Shown here in pieces: positions 1 to 5,374 of a DNA stretch of 5,374 bases. Position numbers and translations under genes: made by a program. Position 1 is the first letter of the stretch; the number at the start of each line of letters is the position of its first letter. Source of the DNA: Alphaproteobacteria bacterium (GTDB lineage Bacteria > Pseudomonadota > Alphaproteobacteria > Kiloniellales > J153); contig RFLL01000416.1 of the NCBI GenBank assembly GCA_003693905.1, positions 1-5,374 on the forward strand. The letters are read 5' to 3'. The notes under the pieces were generated by a model. That model ran no database searches, was not told the origin of the DNA, and saw only the letters and a list, made by a program, of their open reading frames with translations.

Positions 1-1
1 G

Positions 2-1093
2 CACAGTACCCGGGTACCGCGCGGCCACGGAGCGCTGGCCACCGTCACGACGTCGGGATCGACCGGGCGGCCGCTCAGCGCCGTCAAGACGGCATTGCAG
101 CAGACCTTGTGGAACTGTCTCACCCTGCGCGACCACATGTGGCAGAGGCGCGATCTGACGGCCAAGCTGGCGGTGATCCGCGGCGTGGCGCCCGGGCAGG
201 CGCCTTACCCCCGCGACGTACGCTACCGCGCCTGGGGCCGCGGCACCGGCCTGATCCATGCGACCGGCCCGGCGGTGATGCTCAGCGCCGAAGTTCCGCT
301 TGCCCGGCAGCTCGACTGGTTGCAGCGCGAGAATCCGGGATATCTGCTGACCAATCCGTCCAACCTGCACGAGCTGGTCCGTCATGCCACCGCCACCGGT
401 GTTGCACTGCCCGACCTGCGCGGTGTCGGGACGCTCGGCGGCATCCTGCGGCCCGAGGTCCGCACTGCGGTGCGCGCGACCTGGAACGTCGGCATCGCCG
501 ACATCTACAGCGCCCAGGAAACCGGCTATCTCGCCCTGCAATGTCCCGATCATCCCCATTATCACGTACAGGCGGAAACCATCCTGCTCGAAATCCTCGA
601 TCCCGACGGGCACCCTTGCGCCCCAGGCGAGACGGGGCGTGTCGTCGTCACCCCGTTGCACGCCTTCGCCATGCCGCTCATCCGCTACGACATCGGCGAC
701 TATGCCGAAGTCGGTGCGCCGTGCCCGTGCGGACGCGGCCTGCCGGTGCTGCGCCGGGTGATCGGGCGGGTGCGCAACATGCTGGTTCTGCCTTCGGGTG
801 CGCGCATCGCGCCGACGTTCGTCAACGACTGGTACGAGGGCCTGCCGGTGCGCCAGTTCCAGATCGTGCAGCATGCGCCCGATCACCTCGAATTCCGCAT
901 CGTCGCGGCGCGTGCCTTTACCGCTGCCGACGAGGCCACGGTGCGCACGCGCATTGCAGCACGCCTTGCCGAGCCGATGCGCATCACCTTCGGCTATCTC
1001 GACGCGATCCCCCGCGGTGTCGGCGGCAAGTTCGAGGATTTCAAATGCGAAGTCCCCCCGGCAACGAGCGGAGAGACCGTTGATGGCCATTGA
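2..1093 (+). CDS. PaaK/CapK-type adenylate-forming enzyme, copy 1 (5' partial)
   Basis: This is the C-terminal 363 residues of a phenylacetate-CoA-ligase-like (COG1541) enzyme. The family activates a carboxylic acid with ATP to an acyl-adenylate and usually passes it to CoA. The frame is open from base 2, so the start is outside the window; the TTG at 95 is not the start, because the phosphate-binding motif TTSGSTGRP (47-73) lies upstream of it. Further motifs in order are YSAQE (from 506; the usual aromatic-x-x-x-Glu motif), RYDIGD (683-700; the ribose-binding Asp motif), CPCGR (722-736), GRVRN, and GGKFEDFK near the end, whose Lys (1028-1030) is placed like the catalytic A10 lysine. By comparison with copy 2 at 1431-2855, about 100 or more N-terminal residues are missing. 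All visible core motifs are intact, so it is probably functional. The substrate is unknown. The context (a glycosyltransferase and two paralogues) suggests glycan or glycoconjugate synthesis rather than phenylacetate breakdown. Class assignment is firm, the role is inference. Confidence 0.93.
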   Translation, partial: HSTRVPRGHGALATVTTSGSTGRPLSAVKTALQQTLWNCLTLRDHMWQRRDLTAKLAVIRGVAPGQAPYPRDVRYRAWGRGTGLIHATGPAVMLSAEVPLARQLDWLQRENPGYLLTNPSNLHELVRHATATGVALPDLRGVGTLGGILRPEVRTAVRATWNVGIADIYSAQETGYLALQCPDHPHYHVQAETILLEILDPDGHPCAPGETGRVVVTPLHAFAMPLIRYDIGDYAEVGAPCPCGRGLPVLRRVIGRVRNMLVLPSGARIAPTFVNDWYEGLPVRQFQIVQHAPDHLEFRIVAARAFTAADEATVRTRIAARLAEPMRITFGYLDAIPRGVGGKFEDFKCEVPPATSGETVDGH

Positions 1094-1117
1094 TCAGCCC
1101 GCGTCAATCGCTATCAT
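1090..1117 (+). promoter_or_regulatory. Candidate sigma70-type promoter for the zinc-finger gene
   Basis: TTGATC at 1090-1095 matches four of six bases of the -35 consensus. It is followed after 16 bases by TATCAT at 1112-1117, a five of six match to the -10 consensus. The -35 box overlaps the stop codon (1091-1093) of the preceding ligase. Transcription would begin near 1124, ahead of both possible starts of the zinc-finger gene. The short stretch around 1100-1170 is also more A+T-rich than its surroundings. This is sequence resemblance only. Confidence 0.4.
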
Positions 1118-1169
1118 CCGCGGCGGCCGGCAGGATGGACGGCGATGATTCGCCCAGCGGCAATAAAAC

Positions 1170-1174
1170 GGGAG
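1170..1174 (+). promoter_or_regulatory. Ribosome binding site of the zinc-finger gene
   Basis: GGGAG lies nine bases before the GTG at 1184 and supports that start. A rival AGGA at 1132-1135 sits nine bases before an in-frame ATG at 1145, so the start is not settled by ribosome binding sites alone. Confidence 0.45.
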
Positions 1175-1183
1175 ACCACGACC

Positions 1184-1405
1184 GTGACCCAGATCCCCGA
1201 GACCCGGACTTGCGGAGCCCAGCCCCCCGACCCGCCCGAAATCGTCGAGGTCGATTCCCCCGTGGTCAGTTGCGACGGCAACGGCGGGCCGCTCGGCCAT
1301 CCCCGGGTGTGGCTCAACATGAACGGCAAGGGGGCGATCGACTGTCCCTACTGCGACCGCCGTTTCGTGCTGAAACCCGGCGCCGGATCCACGCCCGGGC
1401 ATTGA
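1184..1405 (+). CDS. CHCC zinc-finger protein, NDUFS6-like
   Basis: This 73-residue protein carries the zf-CHCC domain (Pfam PF10276). The apparent zinc ligands are Cys30, His39, Cys54 and Cys57, set in VSCDGNGG, LGHPRVWL and CPYCDRRFVLK. The family includes NDUFS6, the 13 kDa zinc-bearing accessory subunit of mitochondrial complex I, which has alphaproteobacterial counterparts. A role in NADH dehydrogenase is therefore possible but is not shown by this neighbourhood. The GTG start is preferred because the family is usually 60-75 residues. The 13 codons added by the ATG at 1145 include ATA, AAA, CCA and GCA, which are poorly favoured in this G+C-rich window and look like untranslated leader. 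Residues 1-28 are Pro- and Glu-rich and probably disordered. The gene sits between two related ligases but seems unrelated to them, with its own likely promoter. A stop-to-start gap of 25 bases follows. Domain call strong, exact start and role less so. Confidence 0.88.
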   Translation: MTQIPETRTCGAQPPDPPEIVEVDSPVVSCDGNGGPLGHPRVWLNMNGKGAIDCPYCDRRFVLKPGAGSTPGH

Positions 1406-1430
1406 GCCGGACCGCGCCCGGCCGGCAGCG

Positions 1431-2855
1431 ATGAGCGAGATTGAAGGAGGCGGGTTCGCGCTTCCGCGCTCCGCCATCCAGGACGTGACATGGCCGGCCG
1501 TGCCGGCGGCCGCCGCAGCCGGTCTTCTTGCTCTCCTGCAACAGCTCGAACACACTCAATGGTGGGCGCCCGAACGCCTGCTGGAGCAGCAATTGCGCCA
1601 GGCTTCGGTGCTGCTCTCCCACGCCGCCAAGCACGTGCCGTTCCACCGCGCCCGCCTTGACGAGGCCGGCATCCGCATCCGACCCGGGCGGACGTTGTAC
1701 CCGGACGAGTGGGCGCGGATTCCGATCATGACCCGCGACGACATCCAGGCCGCAGGAACGGCGCTGCATGCCGATGTCCTGCCGGCCGGACACGGGCCGA
1801 TCCACAGACAGTCCAGCTCCGGCTCGACCGGCAAGCCGATCGAATCCCTGGGCACGCGGATGACCCAGCTTCTGTGGGCCGCCTTCAGTGTGCGCGAACA
1901 CCTGTGGCACCGGCGCGATCCGCGCGGGGTCCTGGCCTCGATCCGCGGATTTGCCACCGGCAAGGGGCTTTACCCCGCCGGCTTGCGCCTGCGTTCGTGG
2001 GGCTTTCCGATCGCCGCCCTCTATCACACCGGCCCGGCCGTCGGCCTGAGCGTCATGACCAGCACCGAGCAGCAGGCGCAGTGGCTGGCGCGGGCGGATC
2101 CGGATTATCTGCTGACCTTCCCCTCGGCGCTGCGGGCGCTCGCGCGTCATTGCCGCGAGGCCGGTATCGCCCTGCCCCGGCTGCGTCAGGCACGCACCCT
2201 GTCCGAGGTTCTGAGCCCCGAGACCCGGGCCGAGGTCGAAGCGACCTGGGGCATCAAGGTCTGCGACATGTACAGCGCCCGCGAAGTCGGCTACATGGCG
2301 TTGCAGTGTCCGGATCACGACCACTATCACGTCCAGGCCGAAGGGGTGCTGGTCGAAATGCTCGACGAGGCCGGCGCCCCGTGCCCGCCGGGGCGCGCCG
2401 GGCGGATCGTGGTGACGCCCCTGCACAATTTCGCCATGCCGCTCCTCCGCTACGATATCGGCGACTACGCCGTGCCGGGCCGCCCGTGCCCGTGCGGACG
2501 CGGCCTGCCGGTCCTGACCCGGATCACCGGGCGCGTGCGCAACATGCTGCGCCTGCCCGGCGGCGGCGAGGCGTGGCCGCTGATCGGCGAACCATGGTAC
2601 ACGAACATTCCCGCGATCCGGCAGTACCAGATGGTGCAGACGGCGTTGCAGCGGCTGGAGCTGCATCTGGTCGTCGACCGGCCGCTCACGGCCGGAGAGG
2701 AGGCCGAGCTGCGCCGAATCGTCGTCGATCGCATCGGCCATCCGTTCGAGATCGCGCTCATCTACCGCGATGCGATCCCGCGCGGCCCCGGCGGCAAGTT
2801 CGAGGACTTCAAGTGCGAGCTGCCTCCTCCGTCGCCCGCGGAAGGCAGCGCCTAA
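1431..2855 (+). CDS. PaaK/CapK-type adenylate-forming enzyme, copy 2
   Basis: This is a complete 474-residue member of the phenylacetate-CoA-ligase-like family (COG1541), close to the usual length of 430-470. The N-terminal part has the family's helical element LLSHAAKHVPFHRARLDEAG and then IPIMTRDDI. The core motifs are SSSGSTGKP (residues 128-136, phosphate-binding), YSARE (281-285), RYDIGD (340-345), CPCGR (353-357), GRVRN, and GGKFEDFK with the candidate catalytic Lys456. Cys293, a His around 300, Cys353 and Cys355 could form the structural zinc site seen in some relatives. It aligns end to end with copy 1 (2-1093), sharing long identical blocks such as HYHVQAE and CPCGRGLPVL, so the two are duplicates. 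The chemistry expected is ATP-dependent activation of a carboxylic acid, probably cytosolic; no signal peptide is seen. The ATG at 1431 has no good ribosome binding site; an in-frame GTG at 1485 is the alternative. The substrate is unknown. The neighbouring glycosyltransferase suggests surface glycan or glycoconjugate synthesis. Confidence 0.94.
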   Translation: MSEIEGGGFALPRSAIQDVTWPAVPAAAAAGLLALLQQLEHTQWWAPERLLEQQLRQASVLLSHAAKHVPFHRARLDEAGIRIRPGRTLYPDEWARIPIMTRDDIQAAGTALHADVLPAGHGPIHRQSSSGSTGKPIESLGTRMTQLLWAAFSVREHLWHRRDPRGVLASIRGFATGKGLYPAGLRLRSWGFPIAALYHTGPAVGLSVMTSTEQQAQWLARADPDYLLTFPSALRALARHCREAGIALPRLRQARTLSEVLSPETRAEVEATWGIKVCDMYSAREVGYMALQCPDHDHYHVQAEGVLVEMLDEAGAPCPPGRAGRIVVTPLHNFAMPLLRYDIGDYAVPGRPCPCGRGLPVLTRITGRVRNMLRLPGGGEAWPLIGEPWYTNIPAIRQYQMVQTALQRLELHLVVDRPLTAGEEAELRRIVVDRIGHPFEIALIYRDAIPRGPGGKFEDFKCELPPPSPAEGSA

Positions 2856-2867
2856 CCCGCCGTTAAA

Positions 2868-2903
2868 CCGGATCCGGCATCCTGATATGCCGCATCCCGG
2901 GAT
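2868..2903 (+). repeat. Cluster of three short inverted repeats before the glycosyltransferase
   Basis: Within 36 bases there are two perfect 10-base palindromes, CCGGATCCGG (2868-2877) and ATCCCGGGAT (2894-2903). Between them is a six-base-pair stem, CGGCAT (2875-2880) with ATGCCG (2887-2892), around a six-base loop. No T-run follows, so it is not a typical terminator. The stem overlaps the alternative ATG at 2887. It could be an operator or an mRNA fold, but short palindromes are common in G+C-rich DNA. Confidence 0.3.
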
Positions 2904-2913
2904 CGTCCAAGGC

Positions 2914-3843
2914 ATGGCCGAGAAACTTCTCAGCATCATCATTCCGACCCGCAACCAGGCCCGCACGCTGGAGGCGCTGTTGCACGCCCTGGCGCGCCTG
3001 CGCCCGGTGCCCGGGTGGCGCACGGAGATCATCGCCGGCTATCAGGAGTCCGCCGACGATACCCTGAACGTTCTGCACCGCCACGGCGTGCACGTCGTCC
3101 ACAGCACCACCATCGGCGCCGGACCGGCGCGCAACGCCGCCGCTGCCGCGGCGCGTGGCGAGCTGTTGTGGTTCATCGATTCGGATGCGCGGCCGTTGGA
3201 TACGGATTTTCTGATCCGCCTGATTGCCGCCGTTCGGCGCCGGCGGCGTTTCGGCGTCATCGGCGGGCCCATCGTCCTGCCGCCGGAATGGCACTGGCAC
3301 CCGATTGCCATCGCCGATCATTTCGCGTGCTGGTTCAACTGGAGCGAATGTCGGCCGTCGGGTCCGACGCGGCTGTTTCAGCCGACGGTCAGCATCGTCA
3401 TGCCGCGCGGCGTGTTCACGCGTGTCGGCGGCTTCGACGAATCGGTACGGGTGATGCAGGATTTCGAGATCCAGACCCGCATCCTGCGCGCCGGCTACCC
3501 GATCTATTTCGAGCGTTCGCTGCCGGTGGCCCATGCACCGCGCAGCTCGCTGCTGCGCACCTGCCGTCACAGCTGGTACTGGGGTGGACCGTTTCGCGAC
3601 ATCTATCTGCGCACGGTGCGCACCTATCCGCTGCGCCATCCGGTGGACTCGCCGCTGTTCGCCGCCAACGTGCCGGGCCTGTTCGTCCGCCGCATGCGGC
3701 TCGTGCTGCGCACGGCGTGGCGCGTATCGCGGTGGCAGACGTGCTATTGTCTGCCGTTTCTGGCCGTGACCATCCTGGCCTGGACTCTGGGCGTCGCCTT
3801 CGGCGAGGGGCGCCCGGGGCCGCACGTCGTCTCGCCAGTGTGA
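2914..3843 (+). CDS. Family 2 (GT-A fold) glycosyltransferase
   Basis: This 309-residue protein is a GT2-type glycosyltransferase, expected to move a sugar from a nucleotide-sugar donor to a growing glycan at the inner face of the membrane. The N-terminus reads KLLSIIIPTRN (residues 4-14), the classic first strand of the GT-A fold. Then come GPARNAAAAAARGELLWFID and a DxD-type metal/nucleotide site, Asp89-Ser90-Asp91. FGVIGGPIVLP, VGGFDESVRVM and QDFE (182-185) follow, the last standing where many relatives have an ED-type acceptor/base motif. A hydrophobic stretch near the C-terminus (CLPFLAVTILAWTLGVAF) is a likely membrane anchor. The ATG at 2914 is chosen because it places the fold in the usual position with GGGA 11 bases upstream. 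An in-frame ATG at 2887 would add nine residues. The stop at 3843 overlaps the ribosome binding site of the next ligase, so the two are probably co-transcribed and co-translated. Donor and acceptor cannot be read from the sequence. Confidence 0.92.
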   Translation: MAEKLLSIIIPTRNQARTLEALLHALARLRPVPGWRTEIIAGYQESADDTLNVLHRHGVHVVHSTTIGAGPARNAAAAAARGELLWFIDSDARPLDTDFLIRLIAAVRRRRRFGVIGGPIVLPPEWHWHPIAIADHFACWFNWSECRPSGPTRLFQPTVSIVMPRGVFTRVGGFDESVRVMQDFEIQTRILRAGYPIYFERSLPVAHAPRSSLLRTCRHSWYWGGPFRDIYLRTVRTYPLRHPVDSPLFAANVPGLFVRRMRLVLRTAWRVSRWQTCYCLPFLAVTILAWTLGVAFGEGRPGPHVVSPV

Positions 3844-3846
3844 GGA
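3842..3846 (+). promoter_or_regulatory. Ribosome binding site overlapping the glycosyltransferase stop codon
   Basis: GAGGA shares bases with the TGA stop (3841-3843) and stands eight bases before the ATG at 3855. It fixes the start of the third ligase and implies translational coupling to the glycosyltransferase. Confidence 0.7.
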
Positions 3847-3854
3847 ACCGCGCC

Positions 3855-5374
3855 ATGGCGGGCCAAGAACAGGGCGTGGATGCAACTGATCTGGCGCGCG
3901 AGCGGGCGATCCAGGCCGCTTGGCGCCTGCGCCCGCAGTTTGCCGGTCTGTCCGACTTCGACCGTCTGGTTGCCAACGAATTTCGCCCCCCGGCGGCCCA
4001 GTCCGCCGCCGAGGACGCCGCCCTGCGTCGTCTGATCGCCTATGCCGCGGCCGAGATCCCCTACTACCGCGACCTTTTCGCCGCCCGCGGCCTGACCCCC
4101 GGCGACATCGCCGCCGTGGCCGATCTGCCGCGACTGCCGCTGCTCGACAAGGCGGCGATACGGCGCAACGCGGTGCGTCTGCGCCCGGCGCGCCTGCCGC
4201 GCGGCGAACGCCTGTACGGCGTGTTCACGTCGTCGGGAACCACCGGACAGCCGGCGCGCATCCTCCACACCGTGCGCAGCAACCGCATGTTCAGCATCCT
4301 GGCCCAACGCGGCTATCGCTGGTTCCGGTTCGACCCGCTGGGCAGTCTCGCCTTCATTCGCCTGGCCAGCCAGCTTCCCCGCCGCCGCGGGCAGCCGGAA
4401 AACCCGGACGGGGCCACCGTGTATATGAATCGCTGGCGCTATGTCGGGTCCTTTTTCGAAACCGGCCCGTGGCTGGGTTTCAACGTCACCAACCCGGTCG
4501 AAGCTCAGATCGCCTGGTTGCGTGCGCAACGTCCGCGCTATCTTGCCACCTATTCGGAAACGCTTGAGCATCTGTGCCTGGCCACCGGGGGGGCCACGCC
4601 GGCCGCCAGCATCGAAGCGACGATGGCGATTTCCGAGCAATTGACCCCGTCGATGCGCCGGCGTATCGAACGCACCTTCGCCGCGCCGGTGTTTCAGAAC
4701 TATGGCCTAAACGAAATCGGGCTGGTGGCCGTGCGCTGTCGGGCCGGACGCTATCACGTCCACACCGAACACTGTCTGGTCGAGGTCGTCGACCCGTCCG
4801 GAAATCCGGTACCGCCGGGCCGGCGCGGGCGCATCGTCGTCACCGCCCTCAACAACGCGGCCATGCCGTTGATCCGTTACGATACCGACGACCTGGCCGA
4901 AGCGGTGGGCGGGCCGTGCCCATGCGGGCGCACCCTGCCCGGCTTCGGCGACATCCTCGGGCGCTACAGCCGCATCGCCTATCTGCCCGAAGGGACACTG
5001 GCGGCGGTGGGCGCGGTGCGCACGGCGCTGGAGGAGATGCCGGCGGAACTTGCCGCCCCGTTGCGCAAGTTCCAGCTTCATCAGGACCGGGACAATCGCT
5101 TTACCCTGCGCCTGGGCGTGGTCGCCCCGCTGCCGGCCGCGTTCGCAGGGCGCATCCGCACGGCCTGGGGCATGGCGGCCGGCGCGCACGGATGGCCGCT
5201 CGACATCGTCGAGGTCGCCCCCGAGGCCTTGGTGCCCGGTCCCGGCGGCAAGTTTCAGGATTTCACCTCCGAACACATGCCGGCCCCGGACGACGGAGAC
5301 GATGGCGACGATGGCGATGATGGCGACGATGGAGACAAGGGCCCCGGCAACGCCACGCGCGCGCAGGGCTCGAC
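3855..5374 (+). CDS. PaaK/CapK-type adenylate-forming enzyme, copy 3 (3' partial, repeat tail)
   Basis: The frame is open from ATG 3855 to the window edge (506 residues, no stop seen). It is a phenylacetate-CoA-ligase-like enzyme, clearly more distant from copies 1 and 2 than they are from each other. The N-terminal family element is LRRLIAYAAAEIPYYRDLFA, followed by LPRLPLLDKAAIRRN. Motifs are TSSGTTGQP (residues 125-133), NYGLNE (282-287), RYDTDD (341-346), CPCGR (355-359), ILGRYSR, and GPGGKFQDF with candidate catalytic Lys466. The catalytic set looks complete, although the fifth residue of the RYDTDD motif is Asp where the other copies have Gly. Cys295, a nearby His, Cys355 and Cys357 could bind a structural zinc. 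After the catalytic domain comes a tail of five Asp-Asp-Gly units, then DKGPGNATRAQGS at the edge, which the other two copies lack. It is coupled to the preceding glycosyltransferase with an 11-base gap and a good ribosome binding site. Its substrate probably differs from that of copies 1 and 2; this is inference. Confidence 0.92.
   Translation, partial: MAGQEQGVDATDLARERAIQAAWRLRPQFAGLSDFDRLVANEFRPPAAQSAAEDAALRRLIAYAAAEIPYYRDLFAARGLTPGDIAAVADLPRLPLLDKAAIRRNAVRLRPARLPRGERLYGVFTSSGTTGQPARILHTVRSNRMFSILAQRGYRWFRFDPLGSLAFIRLASQLPRRRGQPENPDGATVYMNRWRYVGSFFETGPWLGFNVTNPVEAQIAWLRAQRPRYLATYSETLEHLCLATGGATPAASIEATMAISEQLTPSMRRRIERTFAAPVFQNYGLNEIGLVAVRCRAGRYHVHTEHCLVEVVDPSGNPVPPGRRGRIVVTALNNAAMPLIRYDTDDLAEAVGGPCPCGRTLPGFGDILGRYSRIAYLPEGTLAAVGAVRTALEEMPAELAAPLRKFQLHQDRDNRFTLRLGVVAPLPAAFAGRIRTAWGMAAGAHGWPLDIVEVAPEALVPGPGGKFQDFTSEHMPAPDDGDDGDDGDDGDDGDKGPGNATRAQGS
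5289..5333 (+). repeat. Nine-base tandem repeat encoding Asp-Asp-Gly
   Basis: Five units of the form GAYGAYGGM run head to tail, followed by a degenerate sixth (GACAAGGGC, 5334-5342). The unit length is a multiple of three, so gain or loss of copies would change the length of the ligase tail without a frameshift. Units differ only at third codon positions. The product is a strongly acidic, probably flexible tail that can also be read as Gly-X-Y triplets (GDD, GDD, GDD, GDD, GDK, GPG). Confidence 0.85.

Noticed and set aside
95..97. TTG as the start of the first ligase
   Set aside because: The phosphate-binding motif at 47-73 is in the same frame upstream and no stop intervenes, so the gene enters from outside the window.
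1406..1422. GCCGG/CCGGC hairpin after the zinc-finger gene as a terminator
   Set aside because: The stem has only five pairs with no T-run after it, in G+C-rich DNA where such stems are common.
2863..2888. Promoter-like TTAAAC and TGATAT before the glycosyltransferase
   Set aside because: The spacing is only 14 bases and both boxes match poorly.
1314..3032. Long open frame on the minus strand (572 codons) opposite ligase copy 2
   Set aside because: It is antisense to a gene with clear motifs, is rich in Arg, Gly and Ala, has no recognisable domain, and is expected from the G+C-biased third positions of the sense gene.
2863..3885. Minus-strand open frame opposite the glycosyltransferase
   Set aside because: Low-complexity Arg/Ala/Gln-rich translation with no motif; it mirrors the sense glycosyltransferase gene.
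3744..4640. Minus-strand open frame opposite the third ligase
   Set aside because: It overlaps the ends of two real genes and shows no domain; the + strand frame from 3855 has full ligase motifs and a ribosome binding site.
3920..5320. Two + strand open frames (3920-4567 and 4574-5320) inside the third ligase
   Set aside because: They lie in another frame and give Arg/Pro/Ala-rich nonsense; the true frame is uninterrupted from 3855 to the window edge.

Overview
The window is a GC-rich (about two thirds G+C by eye), densely coded segment with every gene on the + strand. The organism is most likely an alphaproteobacterium, possibly Rhodospirillales-like. That rests mainly on the small zinc-finger protein, whose motif wording (VSCDGNGGPLGHPRVWL, then CPYCDRRFVLK and a terminal GH) is the alphaproteobacterial style of the CHCC family. 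The coding G+C bias agrees, but the assignment is an inference.

Layout: (1) 2-1093, the C-terminal three quarters of a PaaK/CapK-type adenylate-forming enzyme whose start lies left of the window. (2) 1094-1183, a short gap with a plausible sigma70-type promoter. (3) 1184-1405, a 73-residue CHCC zinc-finger protein of the NDUFS6-like type. (4) 1431-2855, a complete second PaaK/CapK-type enzyme closely related to the first. (5) 2856-2913, a short gap holding three small inverted repeats. (6) 2914-3843, a family 2 glycosyltransferase. (7) 3855-5374, a third, more divergent PaaK/CapK-type enzyme. It starts 11 bases after the glycosyltransferase, runs off the right edge, and carries an acidic Asp-Asp-Gly repeat tail. 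No gap exceeds 300 bases, and no RNA genes, CRISPR, insertion sequences or att sites were recognised.

How the genes may work together: three paralogous acid-activating enzymes surround a glycosyltransferase that, by family, uses an activated sugar. This fits a surface-glycan or glycoconjugate pathway in which carboxylic acids are adenylated (and possibly thioesterified) and attached to, or built into, a glycan. The sequence does not reveal the acid, the acceptor or the product. The zinc-finger gene between the first two ligases looks functionally unrelated and probably has its own promoter. Both ends of the cluster lie outside the window.
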